Shown here: positions 7,995 through 15,219 of the stretch, piece after piece
How the letters are laid out: each line of letters opens with the position of its first letter
Numbering within the stretch: the first letter of the stretch is position 1
NCBI GenBank assembly: GCA_964600225.1
Contig: CAZRIT010000026.1
Location: forward strand, 1-23,460
Source of the DNA: CAZRIT01 sp964600225
GTDB lineage: Bacteria > Bacillota > Clostridia > Christensenellales > CAG-138
Length of the DNA: 23,460 bases
Direction: 5' to 3'
Translations under genes and position numbers: made by a program
Notes under the pieces: model-generated
What the model saw: the letters and a program-made list of their open reading frames with translations, nothing else
What the model was told of the DNA's origin: nothing
The model's database searches: none

Positions 7995-8062
7995 GAAAAA
8001 TCGGGGGACTCCACCAAAAACCAAAAGAACAATGAGGAAAATGCATGCTTTTCAATTGATTC

Positions 8063-8091
8063 TTGACAAGCGGAAAACAATCACCTATAAT
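8063..8091 (+). promoter_or_regulatory. Consensus sigma-A promoter of the TRAP/aldolase operon
   Basis: TTGACA (8063-8068), a 17-bp spacer and TATAAT (8086-8091): 12 of 12 consensus positions at ideal spacing. A promoter this strong implies tight control by a repressor, plausibly the divergent IclR. Confidence 0.9.
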
Positions 8092-8125
8092 TCTTATAAA
8101 GAAATAGAGTTTCTTAAACAGAAAC
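8091..8125. promoter_or_regulatory. Overlapping inverted repeats at the TRAP start point, candidate IclR operator
   Basis: Three overlapping palindromes: TTCTT-ATA-AAGAA (8091-8103), AAGAAA-TAGAG-TTTCTT (8099-8115) and GTTTC-TTAAACA-GAAAC (8109-8125). They start at the last base of the -10 and cover the predicted start point, the place for a repressor site. Assignment to IclR is inference. Confidence 0.45.
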
Positions 8126-8270
8126 AACAGAACGAACAAAATCAGAGCATGCTTATCGGCAAAACGGATTTGGAAGAATGTGACAAAAGGGTTTTTGCCA
8201 AGCACATGGAACAAGCCAATAGATCGGCGCATCGGTAACCCGAAACAATTCAACCGTATAGGAGGCAAAC

Positions 8271-10162
8271 GTGAGGAACCTCAATCGTTTTTGGAAAGTT
8301 GTAGTATCCGCGCTGTCCATATGCCTGGTTGTATTTCAACTGTATACCACGGCCTTTGGCGTTTTTTCGGATTTGACCCAGCGCAGCGTGCACCTTGGGT
8401 TTGTATTGTCGCTTTGTTTTATCATGAAGCCCCTGAGAAAATCAGGCGCGGGGAAGGGGAGCGGAGCGGTTCCATTTTATGATATCATCGCCGTGCTGCT
8501 TTCCGCGGCGGCGGCGGTGTTCATCGTGGCAAACGCGCACGAGATCACCTGGAATCCGCTCAAGTGGTATGGCGCTGCTGATGTGGCGTTTGCCGTGGCG
8601 ATTACGCTGCTGGTCATTGAAGCCGCGCGGCGTACTGTCGGCTGGACATTTCCGATTATGGTGGCAGCCTTTCTGTTTTATGCCTACTTTGGTGAGATTT
8701 TTCCCGGCCTTTGGGGACACAAACGGTTTGGCATCAGCCTGATTTTACAGACGATTTATCATACGACAAACGGCATATGGGGCACCATGATCGGCATCTC
8801 CGCCACCATTTTGGCCATGTTTGCCATATTTGCCGCCATTCTCGGTCAAACGGGCGGTTCGGAAACGTTTGTCAAGGTGGGGCAAAAGCTGACGGGCCGC
8901 TTAACGGGCGGCTCGGCAAAGATGTCGCTGGTTTCCGATGCGCTGTTTGGCATGATTTCGGGCAGCGCCATGGCAAACGTGATGGGCACGGGCGTGTTCA
9001 CGATTCCGATGATGAAAAAGTCGGGCTTCCCTGCCAAATGGGCGGCCGCCTTTGAGGCGGTAGGCTCCACGGGCGGGCAGATCATGCCGCCAATCATGGG
9101 CTCCGCGGCGTTCATCATGGCGCAGATTATCAGCAAGCCCTACAAGGAGATTGCGGTTTCGGCGATCATCCCCGCGATTCTCTACTATGTGGGTGTCTAT
9201 GTTGCCATCAACGGCATTGCCAAACAACACGGCGTTTTGGGTAGCAACGACAAGGTACACATCAACATTGCGGAGTATTTGAACATCTTTTTGCCCATTG
9301 CGGTTTTCGTATTTCTGCTGGTGGATGGCTTCAGTGCGGCAAACGCGGCGTTCTATTCGGGCATGCTGGCAATCGTTGTATGTACCTTGACCACGGCGAT
9401 CAAGGCGCGCTCCCCCAAGGCGATGGTCAAGCATGCGGGCTCCATGATGTATAACTCGGCCATCGGCGGCGCGGCGGGCATTGTCGATATGGCGGGCTTG
9501 CTGGGCGGCGCGCAGCTGGTCATTACGCTCATCTCCATGACGGGGTTTGGCGTCAAGCTGTCCGACCTGATCGTATCGGTTGGCCGCAACAATCTGTTCC
9601 TGTGCTTGGTGCTGTCGATGTTTGTGTGCATTCTGCTGGGCATGGGNNNNNNNNNNNNNNNNCGTATGTGCTGGGCGCGGCGGTGCTGGTGCCTGCGCTG
9701 ACCGCGCTGGGGCTGGAGATATTTGTGGCGCATATGTTTGTATTCTTTTTCTCCTGCCTGGCCACGATTACCCCGCCAGTGTGTGCCGCGGTGTTTCTGG
9801 CGTCGGGCATAGCGGAGTCAAACTGGTTCAAAACAGGCATCTGCGCAGTGCTGGCCGCGTTGCCTGCGTTCATTGTGCCGTATACGTTTGCCTATACCCC
9901 CGCGCTGCTGATGATCGGTTCCGCGTCGGAAATCATCGTGGCGTTCGTTGCGGCCGTCATTGGCGTAATCATGCTGGAAATCGGCGTCTCGGGTTATTTC
10001 AAACGTAAGCTGGGCATTGTTACGCGCCTTTTGCTGGCGTTTAGCGGCATCATGATGGTTTGGCCCGAGACGGTTTCCGATCTGATCGGCCTCGTCGTGG
10101 GCGGCGCGATACTGGGTTACGAATTCTACGTTTCGCGCAAAGCATCCGTACAAATGCATTGA
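8271..10162 (+). CDS. TAXI-type TRAP transporter fused 4TM/12TM permease (interrupted by N gap)
   Basis: A polytopic inner-membrane permease of about 630 aa for ion-coupled uptake of organic acids. It starts at GTG 8271 with GGAGG five bases upstream. The TRAP large-subunit core is clear: ATILAMFAIFAAILGQTGG, DALFGMISGSAMANVMGTGVFTIPMMKKSGF and GSTGGQIMPPIMGSAAF. After the gap come ATITPPVCAAVFLASGIA and a C-terminal hydrophobic extension typical of TAXI fusions. Sixteen N at 9647-9662 fall after GMG and before AYVLG, where the family has GMGLPTTAAYV; that motif needs 17 bases, so the frame jump is a gap-size error. Its partner binding protein is three genes downstream. Confidence 0.93.
9647..9662. 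other. Assembly gap (16 N) inside the TRAP permease
   Basis: Sixteen N between GMG and AYVLG. Keeping frame needs 14 or 17 bases; 17 would restore the canonical GMGLPTTAAYV. Confidence 0.95.
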
Positions 10163-10213
10163 GAAGATATCAGAGGCGCAAGCCTCATGAATCAAAAAAA
10201 AGGAGAAACAAAT

Positions 10214-10957
10214 ATGGAAATCATCAATTCCCACATTCATCTCGGCGGTTCGCGCGTCATCGACAGCAATTATTCCGAGGAAAGCGTCCTGGCCGATATG
10301 AGGAACAATGGCCTGTCGGGTTGCATGGTCTACCCGCTGGCGGAGCCCACGCCCGATAACTTTGAGGCGCACGATCGCATCTATCGCTTTATCAAGGCAA
10401 ATCCCGACAAGCATATCTGGGGCGTGGCGGACATGCATCCCAGGCATGACGAGGACGTGTATTTCAACGAAGTGAAGCGTTGCGTCAAGGAACTGGGCTT
10501 TGTGGCGGTCAAGCTGCATCCGCTGTATCACGCTGTCAGTCCTACGCACAAGGCGGCCGAAAAGGTGTTCAAGGCAGCCCGCGAACTCGATATCCCCGTG
10601 ATCATCCATACGGGCACGGGCGCGCCGCTGGCCATGCCTTCCCTGGTGATTCCGCGCGTGCAGCAGTTCCCCGAAGTCAAGATTGTGCTCTCCCATGCGG
10701 GCGGACAGTATTTTGACAAGGAAGCCATCATTGTGGCCAAGATGTTTGACAACATCTATTTGGAACCCTCGTGGTGCAACGCAAGGAGCCTCAAGGGCAT
10801 GCTCAATGCCGTTGGCAAGGAACGCATCATCTTTGGCAGCGACGGTGATTTCAACACTGCCGCCGAGCTGGTCAAGCCTGATGTCGTCGGCTTTACGGAG
10901 GAGGAGAAGGAATGGTACTTCGCCAAATCCGCCAAGAAGCTGTACCGATTGAGCTGA
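10214..10957 (+). CDS. Amidohydrolase-2 family metal-dependent hydrolase/decarboxylase
   Basis: A 247-aa cytosolic TIM-barrel enzyme of the amidohydrolase superfamily (amidohydrolase_2 group). Metal and catalytic motifs are in the expected order: N-terminal HIH (H7, H9), VKLHP (H102), IIHTG (H132), LSHAGG (H161) and FGSD (D210). Relatives include ACMSD-type decarboxylases, LigI/LigJ-type lactonase and hydratase, and resorcylate decarboxylases, so the reaction could be hydrolysis, hydration or decarboxylation of a carboxylated intermediate. ATG 10214 is preferred to ATG 10187 because AAAGGAG lies just before it. It is in the TRAP operon, 51 nt after the permease. Confidence 0.88.
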   Translation: MEIINSHIHLGGSRVIDSNYSEESVLADMRNNGLSGCMVYPLAEPTPDNFEAHDRIYRFIKANPDKHIWGVADMHPRHDEDVYFNEVKRCVKELGFVAVKLHPLYHAVSPTHKAAEKVFKAARELDIPVIIHTGTGAPLAMPSLVIPRVQQFPEVKIVLSHAGGQYFDKEAIIVAKMFDNIYLEPSWCNARSLKGMLNAVGKERIIFGSDGDFNTAAELVKPDVVGFTEEEKEWYFAKSAKKLYRLS

Positions 10958-10970
10958 AAGGGGTATTCGT

Positions 10971-11291
10971 ATGGCAAACGCAACACTCCCTCCGCACTGG
11001 CAGGTTCTGGCATCCCAGGATCCCGAACTGAACGACAAGGTGCAGGCATGGAAAGATCACATTGAGGCCGGGCAAGGGCTGGAACGCAAGTATAAGGAAC
11101 TTTTGATGGTCGCCATGGCGTGCGTAGCGCACTTTGACTCGGGCCTGCGCGCGCATGCAAAGAAGGCGCTTGCATTCGGTGCGACCAAGGCGGAACTGTT
11201 TGCAACCATTGAACAGACATTCTTTATCGGCGGTGTGCCTGCGTTCCGTGAAGGGGCGCTGGTTTTCAAAGAAATGTTTCCCGATGATTGA
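10971..11291 (+). CDS. Carboxymuconolactone decarboxylase (CMD)/AhpD-like protein
   Basis: A 106-aa all-helical protein of the CMD family, normally found as a small oligomer. The signature region is CVAHFDSGLRAHAKKALAFGATKAEL (C51, H54, H62), followed by TFFIGGVPAFREGA. The CxxC pair of AhpD-type peroxidase partners is absent, since C51 is the only cysteine, so a disulfide-reductase role is unlikely. A decarboxylase, isomerase or lactone-related step in the operon pathway is more plausible but unproven. GAAAGGGG precedes ATG 10971, 13 nt after the amidohydrolase. Confidence 0.88.
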   Translation: MANATLPPHWQVLASQDPELNDKVQAWKDHIEAGQGLERKYKELLMVAMACVAHFDSGLRAHAKKALAFGATKAELFATIEQTFFIGGVPAFREGALVFKEMFPDD

Positions 11292-11340
11292 ACAACCGTA
11301 TCCACAATAAAAAACAAACATGTGAAAGGGGAAAATTCGT

Positions 11341-12396
11341 ATGAAAAAGTTGGTTGCCTTACTCGTTGCGCTCGCCCTGGTGCTCTGTGTGTTCACAGCA
11401 TGCGCCAAGCAGGAGGCGGCGCCCGTTGACGGCGGTGCCGCTGCCGCCACGGCAGCGCCCGCGGCAGAAAAAACCGAGGACAAATACTTTACCTTTGCCG
11501 CATCCCCCGCGACAGCCGCCATGTATCCCTACTGGGTGGCGGTCGCGCAGGCGGTACAGGCTGCGTATCCGGAAATGCACGTCAGCGTTTCGGAATCGCA
11601 GGGCGCAACGGATGTGAGCAATCGTATCCGTGCGGGCGAGGCCGATGTCGGCAACAGTGCATCACCCAGCGACTACGATAACTTTAACGGTCTGAAAAGC
11701 TTTGACGGCAATCCCAACAAGGATGCGCGCATGCTTTGGTACTATGATACGCGTACCGCCTGCCTGATTGCCGTATCCGAGGAATCCGGCATCACCACCA
11801 TCGAGGGGCTGACGGGACAGAAGGTGAACCCGGGCGGTACGGGAACGACCGCTGCCAAAATTGCAATGGATGCCATGAAGCTGCTGGGTGTGGAGCCGAA
11901 CTGGTTTGAGTCCGGCAAGGCGGACGCGGCGGACGCGTATGCCAACCGTCAAATCGTGGGCGTGGGCGCATCCGCTATGCAGCCGGATAGCTATGTGGTG
12001 CAGTTGCAGGCATCCCGCCCGGTACGCATCCTGTCCTATACCGATGAGCAGCTTGCCAAGATTCTGGAGGCAATGCCGTACCTGATGCCCATGACGATTC
12101 CCGCAAACACCTACGAGGGGATCGATTACGATGTGCAGGTGTACTCCTTCATGCAGGGTGCGCAGAGCAGCAAGAACCTGTCGCAGGAGGATGGCTACAA
12201 GATGGTAAAGGCCGTCTTTGAAACGCAGCGCTCGATTTGGGAGGAGGCCATGCCCAACCTCGCGGGCGCGGACTTGGTTGCCAATTCCCTGAGCTCCGCC
12301 ATCCCGCTGCATGCCGGTACCGTGCAGTATCTGGTGGAAAAGGGCGTTGAAGTGCCCGCAGACCTCATTCCCGCGGAATATGTACCCGTAGGCTAA
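11341..12396 (+). CDS. TAXI-family TRAP solute-binding lipoprotein
   Basis: A 351-aa extracytoplasmic substrate-binding protein. A lipoprotein signal peptide ends in VFTAC, with the lipidated Cys at 21, then an Ala/Pro-rich linker and the binding domain. TAXI features: FTFAASPATAAMYPYWVAVAQAV near the start, SQGATDVSNRIRAGEADVG, and the GLTGQKVNPGGTGTTA region. It should capture the ligand at the membrane surface and deliver it to the permease at 8271. AAAGGGG lies before ATG 11341. A hairpin follows the gene (12407-12446), which would favour high expression of this component over the aldolase behind it. Confidence 0.93.
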   Translation: MKKLVALLVALALVLCVFTACAKQEAAPVDGGAAAATAAPAAEKTEDKYFTFAASPATAAMYPYWVAVAQAVQAAYPEMHVSVSESQGATDVSNRIRAGEADVGNSASPSDYDNFNGLKSFDGNPNKDARMLWYYDTRTACLIAVSEESGITTIEGLTGQKVNPGGTGTTAAKIAMDAMKLLGVEPNWFESGKADAADAYANRQIVGVGASAMQPDSYVVQLQASRPVRILSYTDEQLAKILEAMPYLMPMTIPANTYEGIDYDVQVYSFMQGAQSSKNLSQEDGYKMVKAVFETQRSIWEEAMPNLAGADLVANSLSSAIPLHAGTVQYLVEKGVEVPADLIPAEYVPVG

Positions 12397-12406
12397 AGAC
12401 GGTGCG

Positions 12407-12446
12407 GGACTCCCGTACGCATGCAGAATGCTGCGCGCGGGAGTCC
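12407..12446 (+). terminator. Hairpin between binding protein and aldolase, possible partial terminator
   Basis: Perfect 9-bp outer arms GGACTCCCG (12407-12415) and CGGGAGTCC (12438-12446), but only TTTCG after them. It may be a leaky terminator or an RNA-stabilising hairpin that protects the upstream message. Confidence 0.6.
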
Positions 12447-12489
12447 TTTCGCTTGGAACGCAAGGCCGGGTTTTTGGGGAAGGAGATGT

Positions 12490-13248
12490 ATTGTCATCAA
12501 AAAGAATCTGAAGAAGGAATCGCAGCAGCAGACGAATACATACGGGATGTATGTCACCATGGCGGATGTATCCGTGATTGAAATGGCGGCGTACGCCGGG
12601 TTTGATTTTGTCCGTATCGATTGCGAGCACTATTTGATCGATCCCAGCACGCTGCTGCATATGATTGCAGCGGCAAACGCGTGCGGGCTGTCCGTTCATG
12701 TCCGCGTTCCCTGCATCTCGGAGATTACGCGCGTGCTGGAGGCGGGCGCCGACGGCATCGTTGTGCCGCATGTGAGCACCAAAGCGGCCGCAATTGAGGC
12801 GGTCAATGCGGTAAAGTTTGCACCGTTGGGCGAGCGCGGCATGTACAACGGATATCGCTGCATGCAGTACGGAAGGATCGTGGCGAGCGACTACCTGTCG
12901 GTGGCCAACGATTTGGTTACGTTAACGGTCCAGATTGAGGATGTTGAGGGACTTGCCAACATCGATGAAATCCTCTCCGTACCGGGCATCGATATGGTGT
13001 CCAGCGGCAAGGCGGACCTGTCGCAGTCGATGGGTTATTTGGGGCAATCTTCGCATCCAGAGGTGCTCAAAGCGGAGGAATCCATTGCAACGGCCGCGCT
13101 GGCGCACGGCGTGTATCCATCCTTCCTGGTATCCGCAACGGAACGGATCCGCGCGTTGCAGGCAATCGGCGTACATTCCTTTACCGTTGCGCGCGACCGC
13201 AAGCTTTTGATGGATGGCATGCTGCAAACCGTGAGCCGTTTTGCGTGA
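12490..13248 (+). CDS. HpcH/HpaI-family class II aldolase
   Basis: A cytosolic, metal-dependent pyruvate-type aldolase of about 252 aa. Family features: YGMYVTMADVSVIEMAAYAGFDFVRIDCEH near the N-terminus, the Arg-bearing VRVP, GADGIVVPHV, GERGMYNGY, and the metal and substrate region QIEDVEGLANIDEI...GKADLSQSMG. Such enzymes split 4-hydroxy-2-oxo acids into pyruvate (or a homologue) and an aldehyde, so this is probably the last step of the operon pathway. The start is odd: AAGGAG (12480-12485) is followed in frame only by ATT 12490 or ATC 12496. The only nearby ATG (12486) is in another frame. ATG 12421 is in frame but has no Shine-Dalgarno and lies in the hairpin; the next in-frame ATG, 12547, is within the conserved core. 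Boundary uncertain. Confidence 0.88.
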   Translation: MVIKKNLKKESQQQTNTYGMYVTMADVSVIEMAAYAGFDFVRIDCEHYLIDPSTLLHMIAAANACGLSVHVRVPCISEITRVLEAGADGIVVPHVSTKAAAIEAVNAVKFAPLGERGMYNGYRCMQYGRIVASDYLSVANDLVTLTVQIEDVEGLANIDEILSVPGIDMVSSGKADLSQSMGYLGQSSHPEVLKAEESIATAALAHGVYPSFLVSATERIRALQAIGVHSFTVARDRKLLMDGMLQTVSRFA

Positions 13249-13303
13249 ATAATTGTTTTTCACATGAGGATTCTATCCGCCCAATTATGACAAATTACCA
13301 ACA

Positions 13304-13330
13304 GCGGAGCGATCGTACCGATCGCTCCGC
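13304..13330 (+). terminator. Terminator-like hairpin after aldolase
   Basis: Same palindrome as 6944-6970, followed on the plus strand by AAATTGTTTTTATT. It probably ends the catabolic operon. The minus-strand tail is not T-rich here. Confidence 0.6.
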
Positions 13331-13385
13331 AAATTGTTTTTATTGGTTTCTTTCGGTTCCTTTCTTTGCATAAAGAAAGGAACAA
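13304..13385 (+). repeat. 82-bp direct repeat, copy B
   Basis: Second copy of 6944-7025 with one mismatch. It has the palindrome with 12-bp arms GCGGAGCGATCG (13304-13330) and a perfect GTTCCTTTCTTT hairpin (13356-13383, loop GCAT). It lies 55 bp after the aldolase stop, in the convergent gap before the methyltransferase. 13249-13303 holds nothing recognisable. Confidence 0.92.
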
Positions 13386-13406
13386 TAGATAAAGAACAAC
13401 CTGCCA

Positions 13407-14162
13407 TCAATCTCCGTTTTTGACGGCGGTGACGCAAAGCTGTGCGCAGAGGTTTTTCCAACCGCACGCATGGCACAGCGCATCCCAGCCGAGGCTGATA
13501 AAGTACAGCGGCAAAAAGAAGCCGAAGTAATCGGACTGGTAGTAGTTGCACTGCATATCCGTTATGGTAAAGCCGTTTTCCGTGAGCAGCTTTTGAAACG
13601 CGGTATAATAGGTGCGGTCGTAATACGCCTTGAAGCCGTTGGAGCCCTTGAGGTTGGGGTGGAGCGCAAACAGGATCTTTTTTGCCACCCGATTGGTCAA
13701 CAGGCGGTTGAGTATGGCAAACAGCGCATAGCGGCTTGGGAACACATGGATGAACAGGCCGCCGTCTTTGAGCGCGGCGCGGGCGTTTCGGATGAACGCC
13801 TCCTGGTTTTCGAGGTGCTCGAGCACGCTGCTGGAGGTAATCATATCGATCTTGCCGTGCGGCAGAGGGATGTCCTTGGTGATGTCGGCAACGATCAATT
13901 CGTCGATGGTCGCGTTGTCCTTGAGGCGGATATCCTCAATATCCACGCCGACAAGCGTAAAATTGCCCACCGTCTCCTTGGCGTCGTAGTAGCTGCAATA
14001 GCCGCCGCCGCCCACGTCGTACACCAGCATATCGGGGCGCAGTGCCTGCCGCACCGCCGCGTCGTAATAGGTGTACAAGCGGCGGTCGGCATAGCCGTGG
14101 CGCGTCCAAAAGCGTGCCGTGGTGCGTTTGTTCCATTGTATGAATCGACGCATCATTCCCAT
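13407..14162 (-). CDS. Class I SAM-dependent methyltransferase
   Basis: About 251 aa from ATG 14162. Rossmann-fold motifs are in order: motif I VYDVGGGGYC, the acidic end of strand 2 in VGVDIED, ADITKDIPLP, and the motif IV/post region IDMITSSSVLEHLEN, with ALKDGGLFIHVFPSRY after it. This is the Methyltransf_11/23 type; the substrate (small molecule, lipid or polyketide-like) cannot be told. No Shine-Dalgarno precedes ATG 14162, but a plausible promoter ends 6 bp before it, suggesting a leaderless mRNA. A longer reading from TTG 14249 is open but also lacks a ribosome site. It stands alone, convergent with the aldolase and divergent from nfnA. Confidence 0.85.
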   Translation of the reverse strand: MGMMRRFIQWNKRTTARFWTRHGYADRRLYTYYDAAVRQALRPDMLVYDVGGGGYCSYYDAKETVGNFTLVGVDIEDIRLKDNATIDELIVADITKDIPLPHGKIDMITSSSVLEHLENQEAFIRNARAALKDGGLFIHVFPSRYALFAILNRLLTNRVAKKILFALHPNLKGSNGFKAYYDRTYYTAFQKLLTENGFTITDMQCNYYQSDYFGFFLPLYFISLGWDALCHACGWKNLCAQLCVTAVKNGD

Positions 14163-14168
14163 GGCGCT

Positions 14169-14198
14169 ATCGTAGCACACAAGGCCCGTGTATGGCAA
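14169..14198 (-). promoter_or_regulatory. Candidate promoter giving a leaderless methyltransferase mRNA
   Basis: Minus strand TTGCCA (14198-14193, 5 of 6), an 18-bp spacer and TACGAT (14174-14169, 4 of 6). The predicted start point coincides with ATG 14162. Confidence 0.4.
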
Positions 14199-14287
14199 GC
14201 GGGTGCGCACGCCGATATATTTGAGAATGTTTTGAGCAAAAAACCGCAATATTTTGGGTAGGAATGTGTTTTTGTTGAAAATGCGAG

Positions 14288-14316
14288 TTGTCAGGGGGGA
14301 GATTTGCCATTATAAT
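14288..14316 (+). promoter_or_regulatory. sigma-A promoter for nfnAB
   Basis: TTGTCA (14288-14293, 5 of 6), a 17-bp spacer and a perfect TATAAT (14311-14316). The leader to ATG 14367 is about 44 nt. Confidence 0.85.
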
Positions 14317-14366
14317 GATGGTCGAAAACACATCACACATATTATGCGATTGAAAGGAGATACAAT

Positions 14367-15218
14367 ATGTTTCCCATCGTAGCAAGGCGACCCCTGCACG
14401 AGACGGTAACGCTCATGGAGGTGGAAGCGCCGTATGTGGCCAGAAAGGCCAAGCCGGGACAGTTCATCATTTTACGCATCGACGAAAAGGGCGAGCGCAT
14501 CCCTCTGACCATTGCGGGCACCGATAAAAAAAAGGGCACCGTCACCATCATATTCCAAAAGGTCGGCGCAACGACCAAGCGCCTCGACCTGATGAACGCG
14601 GGCGACGCGCTGCTGGATTTTGTCGGTCCGCTCGGCAAGCCCAGCGATTTTGACGACATGGCAGGCAAGAAAGTGGCCGTCATCGGCGGCGGGCTGGGCA
14701 TTGCGATTGCGTATCCGCAGGCCAAGGCGCTGCATGAAATCGGTGCGGATGTGGATATCATCGTGGGCTTCCGCAACACCAGCCTGTTTATCCTGGTGGA
14801 CGAATTACAGGCAGCCTGCACCAACCTGTATGTCATGACCGACGACGGGTCGAACGGCCACAAGGGCTTTACGACCACCGCGCTGCAGCAGCAGCTCGAG
14901 GCGGGCGTGAAGTATGACGAGGTTATCGCCATCGGCCCCATGGTCATGATGCGCGCGGTGTGCAACATCACCAAGCCTTACGGCATCAAAACGACCGTTT
15001 CCATGAACCCCATCATGATCGACGGCACGGGCATGTGCGGCGGCTGCCGATTGACGGTGGACGGCGAAATGAAGTTTGCGTGCGTGGACGGGCCCGATTT
15101 TGACGGCCAGCTGGTCGATTGGGACGAGGCCATCAGCCGCAGCCGCATGTACAAGGCCGAGGAGAAGGTCAGCATGGACAAGCACGATTGCAACCTGATG
15201 AAGAAGGAGGTGCAGTAA
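14367..15218 (+). CDS. nfnA: NADH-dependent ferredoxin:NADP+ oxidoreductase, small subunit
   Basis: A 283-aa flavoprotein, the subunit of NfnAB carrying the FAD and NAD(H) site and a [2Fe-2S] cluster. The flavin motif is ERIPLTIAG (about 43-51) and the nucleotide motif VAVIGGGLGIAIAYP (103-117). Near the C-terminus IDGTGMCGGC and FACVDGPDFDG supply D219, C224, C227 and C239, matching the one-Asp, three-Cys cluster known from Thermotoga NfnA. GAAAGGAG precedes ATG 14367. It is followed after one base by nfnB. Annotation pipelines often call this a sulfide or dihydroorotate dehydrogenase subunit; the partner and ligand set favour Nfn. Confidence 0.92.
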   Translation: MFPIVARRPLHETVTLMEVEAPYVARKAKPGQFIILRIDEKGERIPLTIAGTDKKKGTVTIIFQKVGATTKRLDLMNAGDALLDFVGPLGKPSDFDDMAGKKVAVIGGGLGIAIAYPQAKALHEIGADVDIIVGFRNTSLFILVDELQAACTNLYVMTDDGSNGHKGFTTTALQQQLEAGVKYDEVIAIGPMVMMRAVCNITKPYGIKTTVSMNPIMIDGTGMCGGCRLTVDGEMKFACVDGPDFDGQLVDWDEAISRSRMYKAEEKVSMDKHDCNLMKKEVQ

Positions 15219-15219
15219 C

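Larger units (their letters stand above)
7865..8270. promoter_or_regulatory. Divergent control region between iclR and TRAP operon
   Basis: About 400 bp without a credible gene and clearly richer in A/T than the genes around it. It holds the leftward iclR promoter (7966-7994) over a GATAG/CTATC palindrome, the rightward TRAP promoter (8063-8091), overlapping inverted repeats just after it (8091-8125) and a leader of about 170 nt to the GTG start at 8271. No known riboswitch was recognised in the leader. Confidence 0.7.

Noticed and set aside
8032..8238. Small plus-strand frame (68 codons) in the iclR-TRAP gap
   Set aside because: It spans the consensus promoter and operator candidates, has no Shine-Dalgarno and would be transcribed only in part.
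8271..10162. TRAP permease as two separate genes
   Set aside because: The apparent break coincides with 16 N inside the conserved GMGLPTTAAYV motif; a 17-base fill restores one reading frame.
6944..13385. Integrative element or IS-flanked composite transposon
   Set aside because: No transposase, integrase or IS ends are present; the flanking 82-bp repeats are hairpin elements without coding capacity. Only recombination between repeats is proposed.
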